From positions 62,001-126,000 of the forward strand of contig NZ_PXNP01000009.1 in the NCBI RefSeq assembly GCF_003007675.1: a stretch of 64,000 nt of DNA, written 5' to 3'. The DNA comes from Marinobacter fuscus (GTDB lineage: Bacteria; Pseudomonadota; Gammaproteobacteria; Pseudomonadales; Oleiphilaceae). Numbering within the stretch: position 1 is the stretch's first letter; each line of letters opens with the position of its first letter. Shown one piece after another: positions 52,377 to 61,853 of this stretch. A program made the position numbers and the translations under genes. A model generated the notes under the pieces. The model was not told the origin of the DNA, did no database searches, and saw only the letters and a list, made by a program, of their open reading frames with translations.

Positions 52377-53297
52377 ATGGACGATTTGCCGGAAGAGGAA
52401 AAACCGGGCATTCCGGCGTGGGTCATGACCTTCGCCGACCTGATGTCGCTGCTGATGTGCTTCTTCGTGCTGTTGCTGTCGTTCTCTGAAATCGACGCCA
52501 TGAAGTTCAAGCAGATTGCCGGTGAACTGGCCAAGGCCTTCGGTGTGCAACGGGATGTGCCCGCCCTGGAAATTCCCATGGGCACCAGCCCGATTTTTGA
52601 CGAATTCTCGCCTGCCCCGCCAGAGCCGACGCTGGTCAATGAGATCAAACAAACCACCACCGACCAGCAACCGGAACTGCAAACGCTCAAAAGTCCGGAA
52701 GAACAAGCCATAACCGAAAGCATTCAGCAAGAAATGGACGAGAACATGGCGCGGATTCTCGAGGTGCTGGAGCCAGCCATCAAGGATGGCCGCATCAACG
52801 TCTCCGAAGACCAGCGCCGGATCGTGATTCGGGTCGAAGAGAAAGGCTCCTTTCCATCCGGTTCCGCCCAGTTGACCTGGGAGTTCGAGGGTTTACTGCT
52901 GGATATGGCCGAAGTGCTGGCGGAAATGCCCGGCGATCTGGCCATTGAAGGCCACACCGACGATATTCCAATCCGTACCGACCGTTTTTACAGTAACTGG
53001 GATCTATCGGCCGCCCGGGCGGCGGCGGTGGCCAACGTTCTGGTGGCCAAAGATCAGGTGGAACCAGGTCGGCTGAGGGTGACCGGGCTGGCCGACACCG
53101 AGCCCCGTGTCGCCAACAACTCCCCGGACAACCGGGCGAAAAACCGGCGGGTCGAGATTGTGGTCGACCTATCGGAACCCATGGAAGAGCAGGAAATCCG
53201 CCTGCGGGAACTGATCCAGTCCCGGGATACCGAAGATCAGGAAGCCATTATTGGCATTGAGGCCGACAACGTCAGTTCCGGTGAGATCACCTGGTAG
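52377..53297 (+). CDS. pomB: Flagellar stator protein PomB/MotB
   Basis: A 306-residue stator subunit. The single helix WVMTFADLMSLLMCFFVLLL carries the ion-binding Asp21. After a plug and linker, the OmpA-like peptidoglycan-binding domain (GDLAIEGHTDDIPIRTDRFY, then SNWDLSAARAAAVANVLV and NRAKNRRVEIVVDL) anchors the stator to the wall. With PomA it turns ion flow into flagellar torque. An acidic tail of about 40 residues follows the OmpA domain. Confidence 0.92.
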   Translation: MDDLPEEEKPGIPAWVMTFADLMSLLMCFFVLLLSFSEIDAMKFKQIAGELAKAFGVQRDVPALEIPMGTSPIFDEFSPAPPEPTLVNEIKQTTTDQQPELQTLKSPEEQAITESIQQEMDENMARILEVLEPAIKDGRINVSEDQRRIVIRVEEKGSFPSGSAQLTWEFEGLLLDMAEVLAEMPGDLAIEGHTDDIPIRTDRFYSNWDLSAARAAAVANVLVAKDQVEPGRLRVTGLADTEPRVANNSPDNRAKNRRVEIVVDLSEPMEEQEIRLRELIQSRDTEDQEAIIGIEADNVSSGEITW

Positions 53298-53306
53298 GCC
53301 AATCCC

Positions 53307-53651
53307 TCACTCGGCGGTTCTGTGGTAGCCGGTCAGCTCCATATAACCAACACCGGTATGGCTGCCCTCAACCCTGACCGGGCTTTCCCAGTAGGGGTAA
53401 AGACCCTGGTTGTAGTAATCCCCTGGCGGCGCCGATACCCGGAGGTCGACCCCGAAATCCGCCACCTGCAATCGCCAGCGCCGGGGAGCGCCAGCCGAAG
53501 CCCCATCCGGCGCCATTATGATTTGCCCGGCAAGGCCCGCCCGCAACTGTACATTTTCCAGCAAGGTCAGCGTGGGCATCAGGTTGGCTTCCTGAAACAC
53601 CACCCCGAGCTTGCCCCACCTCAGTTGCGCCCAGTGGGCCTCTCGCGCTTC
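53307..53651 (-). pseudogene. Deletion scar: ABC-ATPase fragment fused to AttH/lipocalin C-terminus
   Basis: The frame reads REAHWAQLRWGKLGVVFQEA then NLMPTLTLLENVQLRAGLAG, which is the Q-loop region of a LolD/MacB-like ATPase. At about 53522 it continues without a stop into RRWRLQVADFGVDLRVSAPP, YYNQGLYPYWESPVRVEGSH and TGVGYMELTGYHRT, the C-terminus of an AttH/CrtC-type lipocalin protein. Walker A, signature and Walker B are absent, as are any permease and the AttH N-terminus. The parts look like the two ends of an ABC-ATPase/FtsX-permease/AttH operon joined by a large deletion. It begins at the RND stop. Confidence 0.72.
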
Positions 53652-56600
53652 AGTCTGCGGCTCCCAGAGGTTCTGCGGTGGTGCCCCTGCGCCGTGCCCG
53701 CCAGGCGCGCGCCTGCTCTACCCAGGATAGCAAGGCCGGTATCACGAACAGTACCAGCACCGTCGACAGCCCCAGACCAAAGGCGATGGACGTCGCCATC
53801 GGAATCAGGAACTGGGCCTGCAGGGAGGTTTCGAACAACAGTGGCATCAGGCCACCGATGGTGGTCAGGGAGGTGAGTAACACTGCGCGAACCCGCTGCA
53901 CCGCCGCCTCGTTCAGTGCCTCGGTGATGTCCAGCCCCCGCGCCCGCTGCTGGTTGTAGAAGGTCACCAGAATGATCGCGTTGTTCACCACGATGCCCGA
54001 CAGGCCGAATAGCCCGAACAGGGACAGAATGGTCAGTTGCAGCCCCATCGCCCAGTGCCCCAACAGCGCCCCCACCAGCGCGAACGGGATAATGGCCATC
54101 ACAATCAGCGGCAGGCTCCAGGAAGCAAAGACCCAGGCCAGCACCACGTACATCAGGGCCAGGCCAATCATCAAGCCCACCTTCATATCATCCAGACTTT
54201 CCCGCTGATCCGCCGATCGGCCTTCAAAGCTGTAACGCACTCCGTAGCGGCTGGTGATGTCCTGCAATGGCCCGGATTCCAGGCTCTCGAGCACCTGCGC
54301 GGTGGTGGTCACGCCGGCATCCAGGGCCGAAGTCACTTCCACCGACAATTTGCCATCGGCATGACGCAGCGCCTGAAAACCCTGCTGATGATCCAGATTC
54401 ATGACCTGGGTCAGCGGTACAAACCGCCCATCGGGCACCCGCACGGTCAGCCGTTCCAGGGTGGCGTAGTGCTCCCGCTGATCCCGGGGCAAGCGCACCC
54501 GCACCTCCACCTCATCACGACCATCCTGATAAATCTGGGCGATCCGGCCATCGAAAGCCGCCCGCAACTGGCGGCCCAGCTCCACTGTGGTCAATCCAAG
54601 TGCGCGGCCATGGTCACTGACCTGATAAATCAACTGTTCCCGGCCCCAGGGCATGTCATCTTCCACATCCAGCACCCCCGGCAAACTGGCCATGGCCTCA
54701 CCCAGTTCGGCCGCGGCGGTTTTCAGGGCCCGGGCTTCGGTGCCGGTCAGGCGCACATTCACATCCCGCCCGGGCGGGCCCGCCTGGCGTTCGGTAATAT
54801 TCAGACTATCCAGGCCAGCGGGCAGCGACAGTCGGGCCCGCCATTCCCGGATAAACTCGGCATTTCGAACGGCCCGCCGGTCTGACGGCACCAGCTCAAC
54901 CAGCATCGACCCGAGGCCATCATCATTACGGGAACTGCCTTCGGCACCCTGGGTCGCGCCGTAGGTGGTCACGGCATGCTTCACCAGGTCACCGCCGAGC
55001 GCCTGTTCAGTGTCGTTCAGGGCCTGCTGCATATCGACGATAAAGCCGTTCACGGTTTCCCGGTCGGTGCCAGCCACAAAGGTGGCGTTGGCGTAAAACA
55101 CCGACGGCTCCGGTGTCGGGAAGAAATTGAACCCGAGGCGGCCGCCAGCCAGCAAACCAACCGTGATAATGGCCAGCCCCAGAGCCAGCGCCAGGGTAGC
55201 GCCCCGATGCTCCAGACTGTAACGCGACAGGCGCCGGAAAGTGCCGTCCCGAAACCGCTCAAAGCCTTGTTCAAAACGCCCTCTCAGGCGAGTGACCGCG
55301 TTACCGGCCCGGGGTTTGTCGGGCTCGCCCGGTCTGATCTTGAAAGCATGGCGCAGATGGGCGGGCAGCACCACAAAGCACTCCAGCAAGGAGGCCACCA
55401 GCACGCAGATCATCACGATCGGGATGTCTCCGAGAATATTACCGATCACCCCGCCGACCACCAGCAGTGGCATGAACGCCGCCACGGTGGTCAGTGAGGA
55501 AGCCAGCACCGGCCATACCATACGCCGGGCAGCGCCCTCGGCGGCGGCCTGGGAGCTTTCCCCCAGCCGGGCATGGGCATCGGCGTCCTCGCCCACGACG
55601 ATGGCATCATCCACGATGACCCCGAGCGCCATAATCAGGGCAAACAGGGAAATCATGTTGAGGGTACCGCCCAGCAGCCACAACACCCCCAGGGCAGCCA
55701 GAAACGCGGTGGGAATACCAATCGCAACCCAGGCGGCCACGCGGCCCGGCAGAAACAAATACAGCAGGCCCACCACCAGCAGCAGACCGCCCAGGCCGTT
55801 GTTGACCAGCAGGGAAATGCGATCTTCGATCAGCTGCCAGGTTTCGTCATATACTTTCAGCTCCACCGACGGCGGCAACCCCGGCCGCACCTCCGCCAGC
55901 CAGTTCTCCAGCACCTTGGCCGCCGCCAGCGAGTTGCCGTTTTCCGCCCGTTGCAGGCGCAGCTCCACCGCGGGCATTCCCTCGTTTTCCAGCAGGGTCT
56001 GATTGTCCCGCGCTTCCTGCCGGATAATAGCAATATCCCCGAGCTGCAACCGGATACGGTCACCGGTGATCACCGGCACCGTTTCAAAGCCACTGACACT
56101 GCGGCGCTGTTCAACCGCCCGCAGTTCCCGGGCCGCATCCTGCTCCGCCATGATGCCTGCGGGTAAATCCCGGGACACTGCAGCCACCCGGTCGGCAATC
56201 TGCTCCAGCGACAAGCCCAGGGTTTCCAGCCGCTCTACCGGCACATCGATGCTGATCTGTTGTTCCGGCAAACCGCGGATGGCCACACGATCAATGCCCC
56301 GATCCAGCAGCTCATCCTCGAACCGGTACACCAGCTGGCGCAACTCGGAGCGGGCGACATTGCCATACACCAACAGGCGAGCCACCGGCTCGTACCGTTC
56401 GATGCGTGCAATCTGAGGCTGTTCTGCCTCTGAAGGCAGATTGGTGAATTCATCCACCTGCTGGCGCACGTCGTCCAACGCCTGTATCGGGTCGGTACCT
56501 TCCTTGAACTCAAGGGTGATGGAGGACACACTCTGGGCCGAGGTCGAGGTCATTTTTTTCAGTCCATCGACACTGCGCAACCGTTGTTCCAGCGGATCGG

Positions 56601-56802
56601 TAATGCCCCGCTCCACGTCTTCAGCAGAGGCGCCACTCCACACCACCCGCACACTCACCACATCCAGAGCGAAGGTCGGAAAGAACTGGATGTTCATGCG
56701 GCTCAGGGCCAGCGCCCCCGCCAGCAACATAACCAGCATCACCAGATTGCCAGCCACCCGATGCTGTACAAAAAAACCGATAACGCCGCGCCGTTCGCTC
56801 AT
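53650..56802 (-). CDS. RND efflux permease (first system)
   Basis: A 1050-residue inner-membrane pump with 12 helices and two large periplasmic loops. The start FVQHRVAGNLVMLVMLLAGA, then LALSRMNIQFFPTF, the helix-IV motif IMALGVIVDDAIVVGEDADA (proton-relay aspartates) and VVLAWVFASWSLPLIVMAII are typical of the AcrB/HAE1-like family. It would expel lipophilic or toxic compounds with proton exchange. Its start overlaps the adaptor stop by four bases. No outer-membrane channel gene is adjacent, so a shared TolC-type channel is likely. Confidence 0.91.
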   Translation of the reverse strand: MSERRGVIGFFVQHRVAGNLVMLVMLLAGALALSRMNIQFFPTFALDVVSVRVVWSGASAEDVERGITDPLEQRLRSVDGLKKMTSTSAQSVSSITLEFKEGTDPIQALDDVRQQVDEFTNLPSEAEQPQIARIERYEPVARLLVYGNVARSELRQLVYRFEDELLDRGIDRVAIRGLPEQQISIDVPVERLETLGLSLEQIADRVAAVSRDLPAGIMAEQDAARELRAVEQRRSVSGFETVPVITGDRIRLQLGDIAIIRQEARDNQTLLENEGMPAVELRLQRAENGNSLAAAKVLENWLAEVRPGLPPSVELKVYDETWQLIEDRISLLVNNGLGGLLLVVGLLYLFLPGRVAAWVAIGIPTAFLAALGVLWLLGGTLNMISLFALIMALGVIVDDAIVVGEDADAHARLGESSQAAAEGAARRMVWPVLASSLTTVAAFMPLLVVGGVIGNILGDIPIVMICVLVASLLECFVVLPAHLRHAFKIRPGEPDKPRAGNAVTRLRGRFEQGFERFRDGTFRRLSRYSLEHRGATLALALGLAIITVGLLAGGRLGFNFFPTPEPSVFYANATFVAGTDRETVNGFIVDMQQALNDTEQALGGDLVKHAVTTYGATQGAEGSSRNDDGLGSMLVELVPSDRRAVRNAEFIREWRARLSLPAGLDSLNITERQAGPPGRDVNVRLTGTEARALKTAAAELGEAMASLPGVLDVEDDMPWGREQLIYQVSDHGRALGLTTVELGRQLRAAFDGRIAQIYQDGRDEVEVRVRLPRDQREHYATLERLTVRVPDGRFVPLTQVMNLDHQQGFQALRHADGKLSVEVTSALDAGVTTTAQVLESLESGPLQDITSRYGVRYSFEGRSADQRESLDDMKVGLMIGLALMYVVLAWVFASWSLPLIVMAIIPFALVGALLGHWAMGLQLTILSLFGLFGLSGIVVNNAIILVTFYNQQRARGLDITEALNEAAVQRVRAVLLTSLTTIGGLMPLLFETSLQAQFLIPMATSIAFGLGLSTVLVLFVIPALLSWVEQARAWRARRRGTTAEPLGAAD

Positions 56803-58040
56803 GAGGCAGGTGCTCCGGCGGCAGTCGCCACATCCACTTTCAGGCCGGTGATGGCGTTAGGCAGGTGGGTGATGATTAGCCGGGCACCGCGGGTCAGCTG
56901 ATCGCTGCGCACCAGAAGTTGCCGGTTACCCTGGCGATCACGGGTTTCACCCACCCGTTCCACGGTAATGGCCTGCATCCGGCCCTCGTCGGTCAGCAGA
57001 TACATCCGGTCGGCGCCGTAAAGTGCACTGTAAGGGGCCATCACCGTGTTGTCCCGGGCTGGCCGTTGCAGCACCAGGGATTGCAGAGCGCCGGGCCGAA
57101 GCCCCCCGGGCTCGCCCTGCAGGGTCAGCACGGCTTCCGTGCCCGCGGCGTCCGAGCGTCCGGCAAAGCGCTCCAACCGGAATTGATGATCGCCAGCGTC
57201 TGCCGTTGCTATCAAGGACTGGTTGCGGGCCAGCGCCTCACTGAGCTCCGGTACAAAAGCCTGAGGTACCCGGGCCCGCACTTCCAACCCCTGCACCGGA
57301 TACACCGACAACAAAGGCTGGCCGGGCGCCACCTGATCACCAGTTGCCACCTGAAGGCCAGTCACCACGCCGTCAAAGGGTGCACCGGCCCTGGCCCGCT
57401 CACTATCCAGTTCGGTGGCAGACAACTGGGCCCGGGCCCGGGACAACCGGGCCTGCAGGCTCTGCAAGCGGGTGGGATGCTCGGCAATGGCCCGTTCCCG
57501 GTTCTGCACCGTTAACTCGGCCCGGGCCAGCGCATCGGTCACCGCCTCAAGGTTTTCCCGGGAAGCCAGATTACGCGCCACCAGAGACTCAACCCGCTCG
57601 AACTGCCGCCGGGCGTTGTCAAGAATGGCCTGTTCGCTGGTCAGCGACTGGCGATCGCTACGGTAGCGTACCTGTTCCGCCGCCGCCTGGGCCTCCAGGT
57701 CGGCCACCTGGGCCCGGGCCTCTGCCAGTACCGGCTCCAGATCCGATTCGTCCAGTGCCACCAGCAGCTCGCCCCGGCTTACCTGCTGGCCCTCCCGCAC
57801 CGGCAACCGCGCAATCCGCCCGGGCAAGGTGGCGGTGATGGTCTGCTCATCCGGCGCCACCAGTTCGCCATACAGCGACAGCACCGGCGTACCCACGCCA
57901 GGGGTCACCGTCTGCACCTGCACCAGCCAGCTGCGCTCACTGGCCGACACCTGTTCCGGTTCCGGTCGGGTGATCTTCAACAATGCAAAAACCGCTACGG
58001 CCGCCGCAAGGATCAACAGGGGGAGAAGTTTTCTGGACAT
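56799..58040 (-). CDS. RND periplasmic adaptor (first system)
   Basis: A 413-residue membrane-fusion protein. An N-terminal helix (LLPLLILAAAVAVFALLKIT) anchors it; GELVAPDEQTITATLPGRIA and RLPVREGQQVSRGELLVALD are the barrel and lipoyl parts. A coiled coil (ARAQVADLEAQAAAEQVRYR through LSRARAQLSATELDSERARA) and GAPFDGVVTGLQVATGDQVA follow. It links the RND permease to an outer-membrane channel and is the first gene of the minus-strand pair. Confidence 0.9.
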   Translation of the reverse strand: MSRKLLPLLILAAAVAVFALLKITRPEPEQVSASERSWLVQVQTVTPGVGTPVLSLYGELVAPDEQTITATLPGRIARLPVREGQQVSRGELLVALDESDLEPVLAEARAQVADLEAQAAAEQVRYRSDRQSLTSEQAILDNARRQFERVESLVARNLASRENLEAVTDALARAELTVQNRERAIAEHPTRLQSLQARLSRARAQLSATELDSERARAGAPFDGVVTGLQVATGDQVAPGQPLLSVYPVQGLEVRARVPQAFVPELSEALARNQSLIATADAGDHQFRLERFAGRSDAAGTEAVLTLQGEPGGLRPGALQSLVLQRPARDNTVMAPYSALYGADRMYLLTDEGRMQAITVERVGETRDRQGNRQLLVRSDQLTRGARLIITHLPNAITGLKVDVATAAGAPAS

Positions 58041-58082
58041 GAGGCCTTGCCGCTCCGTTAAAATAGAAGGTGCATAACAACG

Positions 58083-58092
58083 GTAACGTTAC
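58083..58092. promoter_or_regulatory. Palindrome in the adaptor/channel divergent promoter
   Basis: GTAACGTTAC is a perfect 10-base palindrome inside CGGTAACGTTACTATA, 43 bases before the adaptor start and 64-73 before the channel gene. It may be an operator for a TetR-like repressor; no regulator gene is nearby. Confidence 0.35.
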
Positions 58093-58155
58093 TATACATT
58101 TTTCAACAACATCCGGATGACCCGGTCAACCCGACTCCCGACCAGGACTCACCCT

Positions 58156-58602
58156 GTGGAAGAAAGTCACGGCACGCTGCTCAACGTCACCCTGCTCAAT
58201 GCGCTGCTGGTCTGCCTGGTGGTGGTTATTCACAATGAAGCCCTGGTTCGGCTCAGCAGCTTGATGGGCCGGATGCGCCAGAGCCATCATTTTCGATTGA
58301 TTGTTGCCGTGCTCGGTTGCCTGGCCGCCCACACCCTGCAGGTCTGGGCATTCGCAGGGGCTTTCTACCTGATGCACCACGCCGACGGCTGGGGCCAGCT
58401 GGGCGGCAATTTCAACGGCACCCTGCTGGATTGCGCTTATTTCTCCTTCACCACCTTTACCACGCTCGGTTATGGCGATATCGAAGCGATTGGCCTGCTT
58501 CGACACCTGACCGGCATTGAGGCGCTCACCGGCCTGTTACTGATTACCTGGAGCGCCTCGTTCCTGTACCTGGAAATGCAGCGTTACTGGCCCACCCGAT
58601 AA
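58156..58602 (+). CDS. Small K+-channel-like membrane protein
   Basis: About 148 residues with two to four helices: LLNALLVCLVVVIHNEALVR, LIVAVLGCLAAHTLQVWAFA and GLLLITWSASFLYLEMQRYW. The loop YFSFTTFTTLGYGDIEAIGL has the potassium selectivity filter (T-x-GYGD) and the short pore helix. It fits bacterial two-helix ion channels. The GTG at 58156 with AGGA eight bases ahead is preferred; an ATG at 58117 gives a basic 13-residue extension. It lies between two RND systems on the opposite strand. Confidence 0.75.
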   Translation: MEESHGTLLNVTLLNALLVCLVVVIHNEALVRLSSLMGRMRQSHHFRLIVAVLGCLAAHTLQVWAFAGAFYLMHHADGWGQLGGNFNGTLLDCAYFSFTTFTTLGYGDIEAIGLLRHLTGIEALTGLLLITWSASFLYLEMQRYWPTR

Positions 58603-58616
58603 CGCCGCAGGTTCAG

Positions 58617-61600
58617 TCAGATCCACTTGCAACGGGCCATGGTGTAATACAGCAGCGGTACCACAATCACCGTAAACAGGGTGGACATGGCCAGGCCGAA
58701 CACCAGCGAAATGGCCAGGCCATTGAAGATGGGATCGTTCAGGATAAAATACGCGCCCACCATTGCGGAAATCGCCGTCAGCAGGATGGGCTTGATGCGC
58801 ACGGCGCCAGCCATCACTACCGCCCGCTCCAGTTCCATGCCTTCGTCCAGCAATTGCTGGATGAACACCACCAGCAGGATGGAGTTACGCACGATAATGC
58901 CCGCCAGGGCGATCATGCCGATCATGCTGGTAGCGGTGAACTCCTTACCCAGCAGCGCATGGCCCGGCATGATGCCAATCAGGGTCAGGGGAATCGGTGC
59001 CATGATGATCAGCGGCAGCAAGTAGGAACGGAACTGCGCCACCAGCAGCACGAAGATCATGAACACGCCCACGCTGTAGGCCGCTCCCATATCCCGGAAG
59101 GTTTCGTAGGTGATCTGCCATTCACCGTCCCACTTCAGGGTGCCCTTCTCCGGTAAGGGTGGCTGCTGAATATAGAATTGTTCCGGCGCATCGTCCCGGC
59201 TTTCCAGCAGGTCTACCATGCGGAACATGCCATACAGGGGTGAATCTATGTCACCGGCCATGTCGGCGGTCACGTAGGTGACCGGCAACAGATCCTTGTG
59301 GTAAATCGCGCCCAGCCAGTCGGCCTGGTGCATATCTGCAATGCTGGCCAACGACACCAGATCGCCGGAACGGCTCCGAACCTTGAGCGACAGCAAGGCC
59401 GAAGGCTGCGCCTTATCCCCCTCCGCCAGAATGACCCGGATAGGCACCGGATACTTGGCCTGTTCGTCGTTCAGATACCCCACGCTGCGGCCGCCGAGGG
59501 CGACCTGCAGGGTTTCAACCACGTGCGCCTGGGACACGCCAAACCGTGCCGCCCGGGCCCGGTCAACCACCACTTCCCACTGGCGGGTGGGCGCCTCCAG
59601 GGTGGTGTCGATGTCCACCAGCCCCTCAATCTGCGCCATGTCAGTGGCGACCAGATTCGCCAGCCCGGCCCGGCGGTCGGCATCGGCGGCATAGATTTCC
59701 GCCACCACCGGCGACAGCACCGGAGGCCCGGGCGGTACTTCGACAATTTTCACCTTGGCACCGTGGCGGTCAGCAATCGCCTTCAGAGGAGCCCGCAGGC
59801 TCTGGGCAATATCGTGGGACTGACGCTGGCGCTGGTCGGCGGCCGCCAGATTGACCTGGATATCACCCTGGTAAGGATCATTGCGCAGGTAATACTGGCG
59901 CACCAGACCATTAAAGTTGATGGGTGATGCGGTACCGGCATAAGCCTGCCAGTCCGACACTTCCTCCACGGTTTCCAAATGCTGCCCCATGTCGGTGAGC
60001 ACCCGCTGGGTCTGCTCCACCGGCGTGTGTTCCGGCATATCGAGGACGATCTGGAACTCGGATTTATTGTCGAACGGCAGCATCTTCAGAATCACCACCA
60101 GAAGCACCGGAAGCGACGCCGCCGCCAGGGTCAATGCCAGTACCCCCAGGCCAAGCAGCCGACGACGCCAGATGTGTTCACCCAGAAACGGCCCCAGCAC
60201 TCGGTTGAAAATACTCAGGGCCAGCGGGCTGGCGCCTTCGGCGGAACTTGCGGAATCTCCGGCAGGCTGGGAACCCTCCGCTTTACGATGTTTCAGCAAC
60301 CGGAAGGCCAGCCAGGGTGCAACCACGAACGCAACAATCTGCGACACCACCATTCCGGCCGAAGCGTTGATCGGAATCGGGCTCATGTAGGGCCCCATCA
60401 GGCCGGTGACAAAGGCCATGGGGAGCAGCGCCGCCATGATGGTCAGACTGGCCATGATGGTGGGCGTACCCACCTCGTCCACGGCCACCGGGATAATGTC
60501 TTTGATGGCCCGGCTGGAATTCTGGATGCGCCGGTTGATGTTCTCGGTAATCACGATGGCGTCATCCACCAGAATGCCGATGGAGAAAATCAGCGCAAAC
60601 AGCGAGACCCGGTTCAGGGTGAATCCCCAGGCCCAGGAGAACACCAGAGTCAGCAACAGGGTTATCAGTACCGAGACACCCACAATCAACGCCTGGCGCC
60701 AACCCATGGCTGCCAACACCAGCAACATCACCGCCACGGTCGCCGACGCCAGATCCGAGATCAGCTTCTGAGCCTTGTCCGAGGCCGTCACGCCGTAATC
60801 GCGGGTAACCAGCACTTCCACATCCGCTGGCAGGGCCCGGTTACGCAGTTCGTCCAGGCGGGCCTGGATGGCGGTAGTGATGTCGATGGCGTTTTCGCCC
60901 GGCTTTTTGGCAATGGCCAGGGTCACCGCCGGATACACCTGGCCAGGCTCACCGGCCTTAAACGAGGGATGAGACGGGCCAAAGCCGGTCATCACACTCT
61001 GATCCGGAACCGTACCGCCCCGGCGCACCCGGGCCACGTCGCGCATGAACACCGCCGCGCCGTCGTGCATGCCCACCACCAGGTTGCGCACCTCCTCTTC
61101 CGACTGCAGCAGTGTTCCGGCCTGTACCGGGATGGACAGATTGTTGCGGGTAATGCGGGCTTCCTGGCCAGCCGTGTTCGCCGACGCCAGTGCACTGGCA
61201 ATATCGGCAGTACCCAATCCAAAACCCGCCAGCAGGGCCGGGTCAAAAACAATGTCTACCCGATCCGGCACACCACCGATGGTGTAGATGTCCCGGGTGC
61301 CGGGTACCCGCTTCAGGGCCACTTCCAGCATATGAGCCAGGCGGGTGAGCTCTTCACCGGAACGGCTGTTGTCCGGGTCGAACAGAGTCAGACTCATCAC
61401 CGGTACATCGTCGATGCCCCGGGGTTTGATCAGGGGTTGCGAGGCTCCCAGATCCGCTGGGAGCCAATCCTGGTTGGAATAAACCTGATTGTACAGGCGC
61501 ACCAGGGCTTCCTGGCGGGTGATGCCCACCTCGAACTCCACGGTAATGACCGCCTGCCCCTGGCGGGACACCGAGTACACGTGCTCAACGCCTTTGATTT

Positions 61601-61847
61601 CGCTCATCACCTGTTCGGCAGGTGTGGCAATAACACTCTCGACCTGTCGGGCACTGGCGCCCGGCATGGCCACCATGATGTCGGCCATGGTCACATCAAT
61701 CTGGGGTTCTTCTTCTTTCGGGGTAACCACCACCGAAAGCACGCCTAGCAGGATGGCCAGGATCGCCAGTAACGGGGTCAGATGGTTATTCTGGAAGGCA
61801 CGGGCAATAACGCCGGAGGGGCCGACCGGAGGCAGGGATTGATTCAT
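58617..61847 (-). CDS. RND efflux permease (second system)
   Basis: A 1076-residue inner-membrane pump. The start VIARAFQNNHLTPLLAILAI, then DVTMADIMVAMPGASARQVE, the helix-IV motif FALIFSIGILVDDAIVITEN and LPLIIMAPIPLTLIGIMPGH mark an RND member that differs from the first system. It resembles the CusA/HAE-like proteins found in oxidant- or metal-linked operons, but the methionine and glutamate residues needed to claim metal export cannot be judged by eye. The adaptor gene lies just upstream (gap 6 bases). Confidence 0.9.
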   Translation of the reverse strand: MNQSLPPVGPSGVIARAFQNNHLTPLLAILAILLGVLSVVVTPKEEEPQIDVTMADIMVAMPGASARQVESVIATPAEQVMSEIKGVEHVYSVSRQGQAVITVEFEVGITRQEALVRLYNQVYSNQDWLPADLGASQPLIKPRGIDDVPVMSLTLFDPDNSRSGEELTRLAHMLEVALKRVPGTRDIYTIGGVPDRVDIVFDPALLAGFGLGTADIASALASANTAGQEARITRNNLSIPVQAGTLLQSEEEVRNLVVGMHDGAAVFMRDVARVRRGGTVPDQSVMTGFGPSHPSFKAGEPGQVYPAVTLAIAKKPGENAIDITTAIQARLDELRNRALPADVEVLVTRDYGVTASDKAQKLISDLASATVAVMLLVLAAMGWRQALIVGVSVLITLLLTLVFSWAWGFTLNRVSLFALIFSIGILVDDAIVITENINRRIQNSSRAIKDIIPVAVDEVGTPTIMASLTIMAALLPMAFVTGLMGPYMSPIPINASAGMVVSQIVAFVVAPWLAFRLLKHRKAEGSQPAGDSASSAEGASPLALSIFNRVLGPFLGEHIWRRRLLGLGVLALTLAAASLPVLLVVILKMLPFDNKSEFQIVLDMPEHTPVEQTQRVLTDMGQHLETVEEVSDWQAYAGTASPINFNGLVRQYYLRNDPYQGDIQVNLAAADQRQRQSHDIAQSLRAPLKAIADRHGAKVKIVEVPPGPPVLSPVVAEIYAADADRRAGLANLVATDMAQIEGLVDIDTTLEAPTRQWEVVVDRARAARFGVSQAHVVETLQVALGGRSVGYLNDEQAKYPVPIRVILAEGDKAQPSALLSLKVRSRSGDLVSLASIADMHQADWLGAIYHKDLLPVTYVTADMAGDIDSPLYGMFRMVDLLESRDDAPEQFYIQQPPLPEKGTLKWDGEWQITYETFRDMGAAYSVGVFMIFVLLVAQFRSYLLPLIIMAPIPLTLIGIMPGHALLGKEFTATSMIGMIALAGIIVRNSILLVVFIQQLLDEGMELERAVVMAGAVRIKPILLTAISAMVGAYFILNDPIFNGLAISLVFGLAMSTLFTVIVVPLLYYTMARCKWI

Positions 61848-61853
61848 TGCGCG

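Noticed and set aside
59979..61748. Very long plus-strand open frame opposite the second RND permease
   Set aside because: The product is low-complexity and histidine/glutamine-rich, as expected from the complement of a membrane-pump gene.
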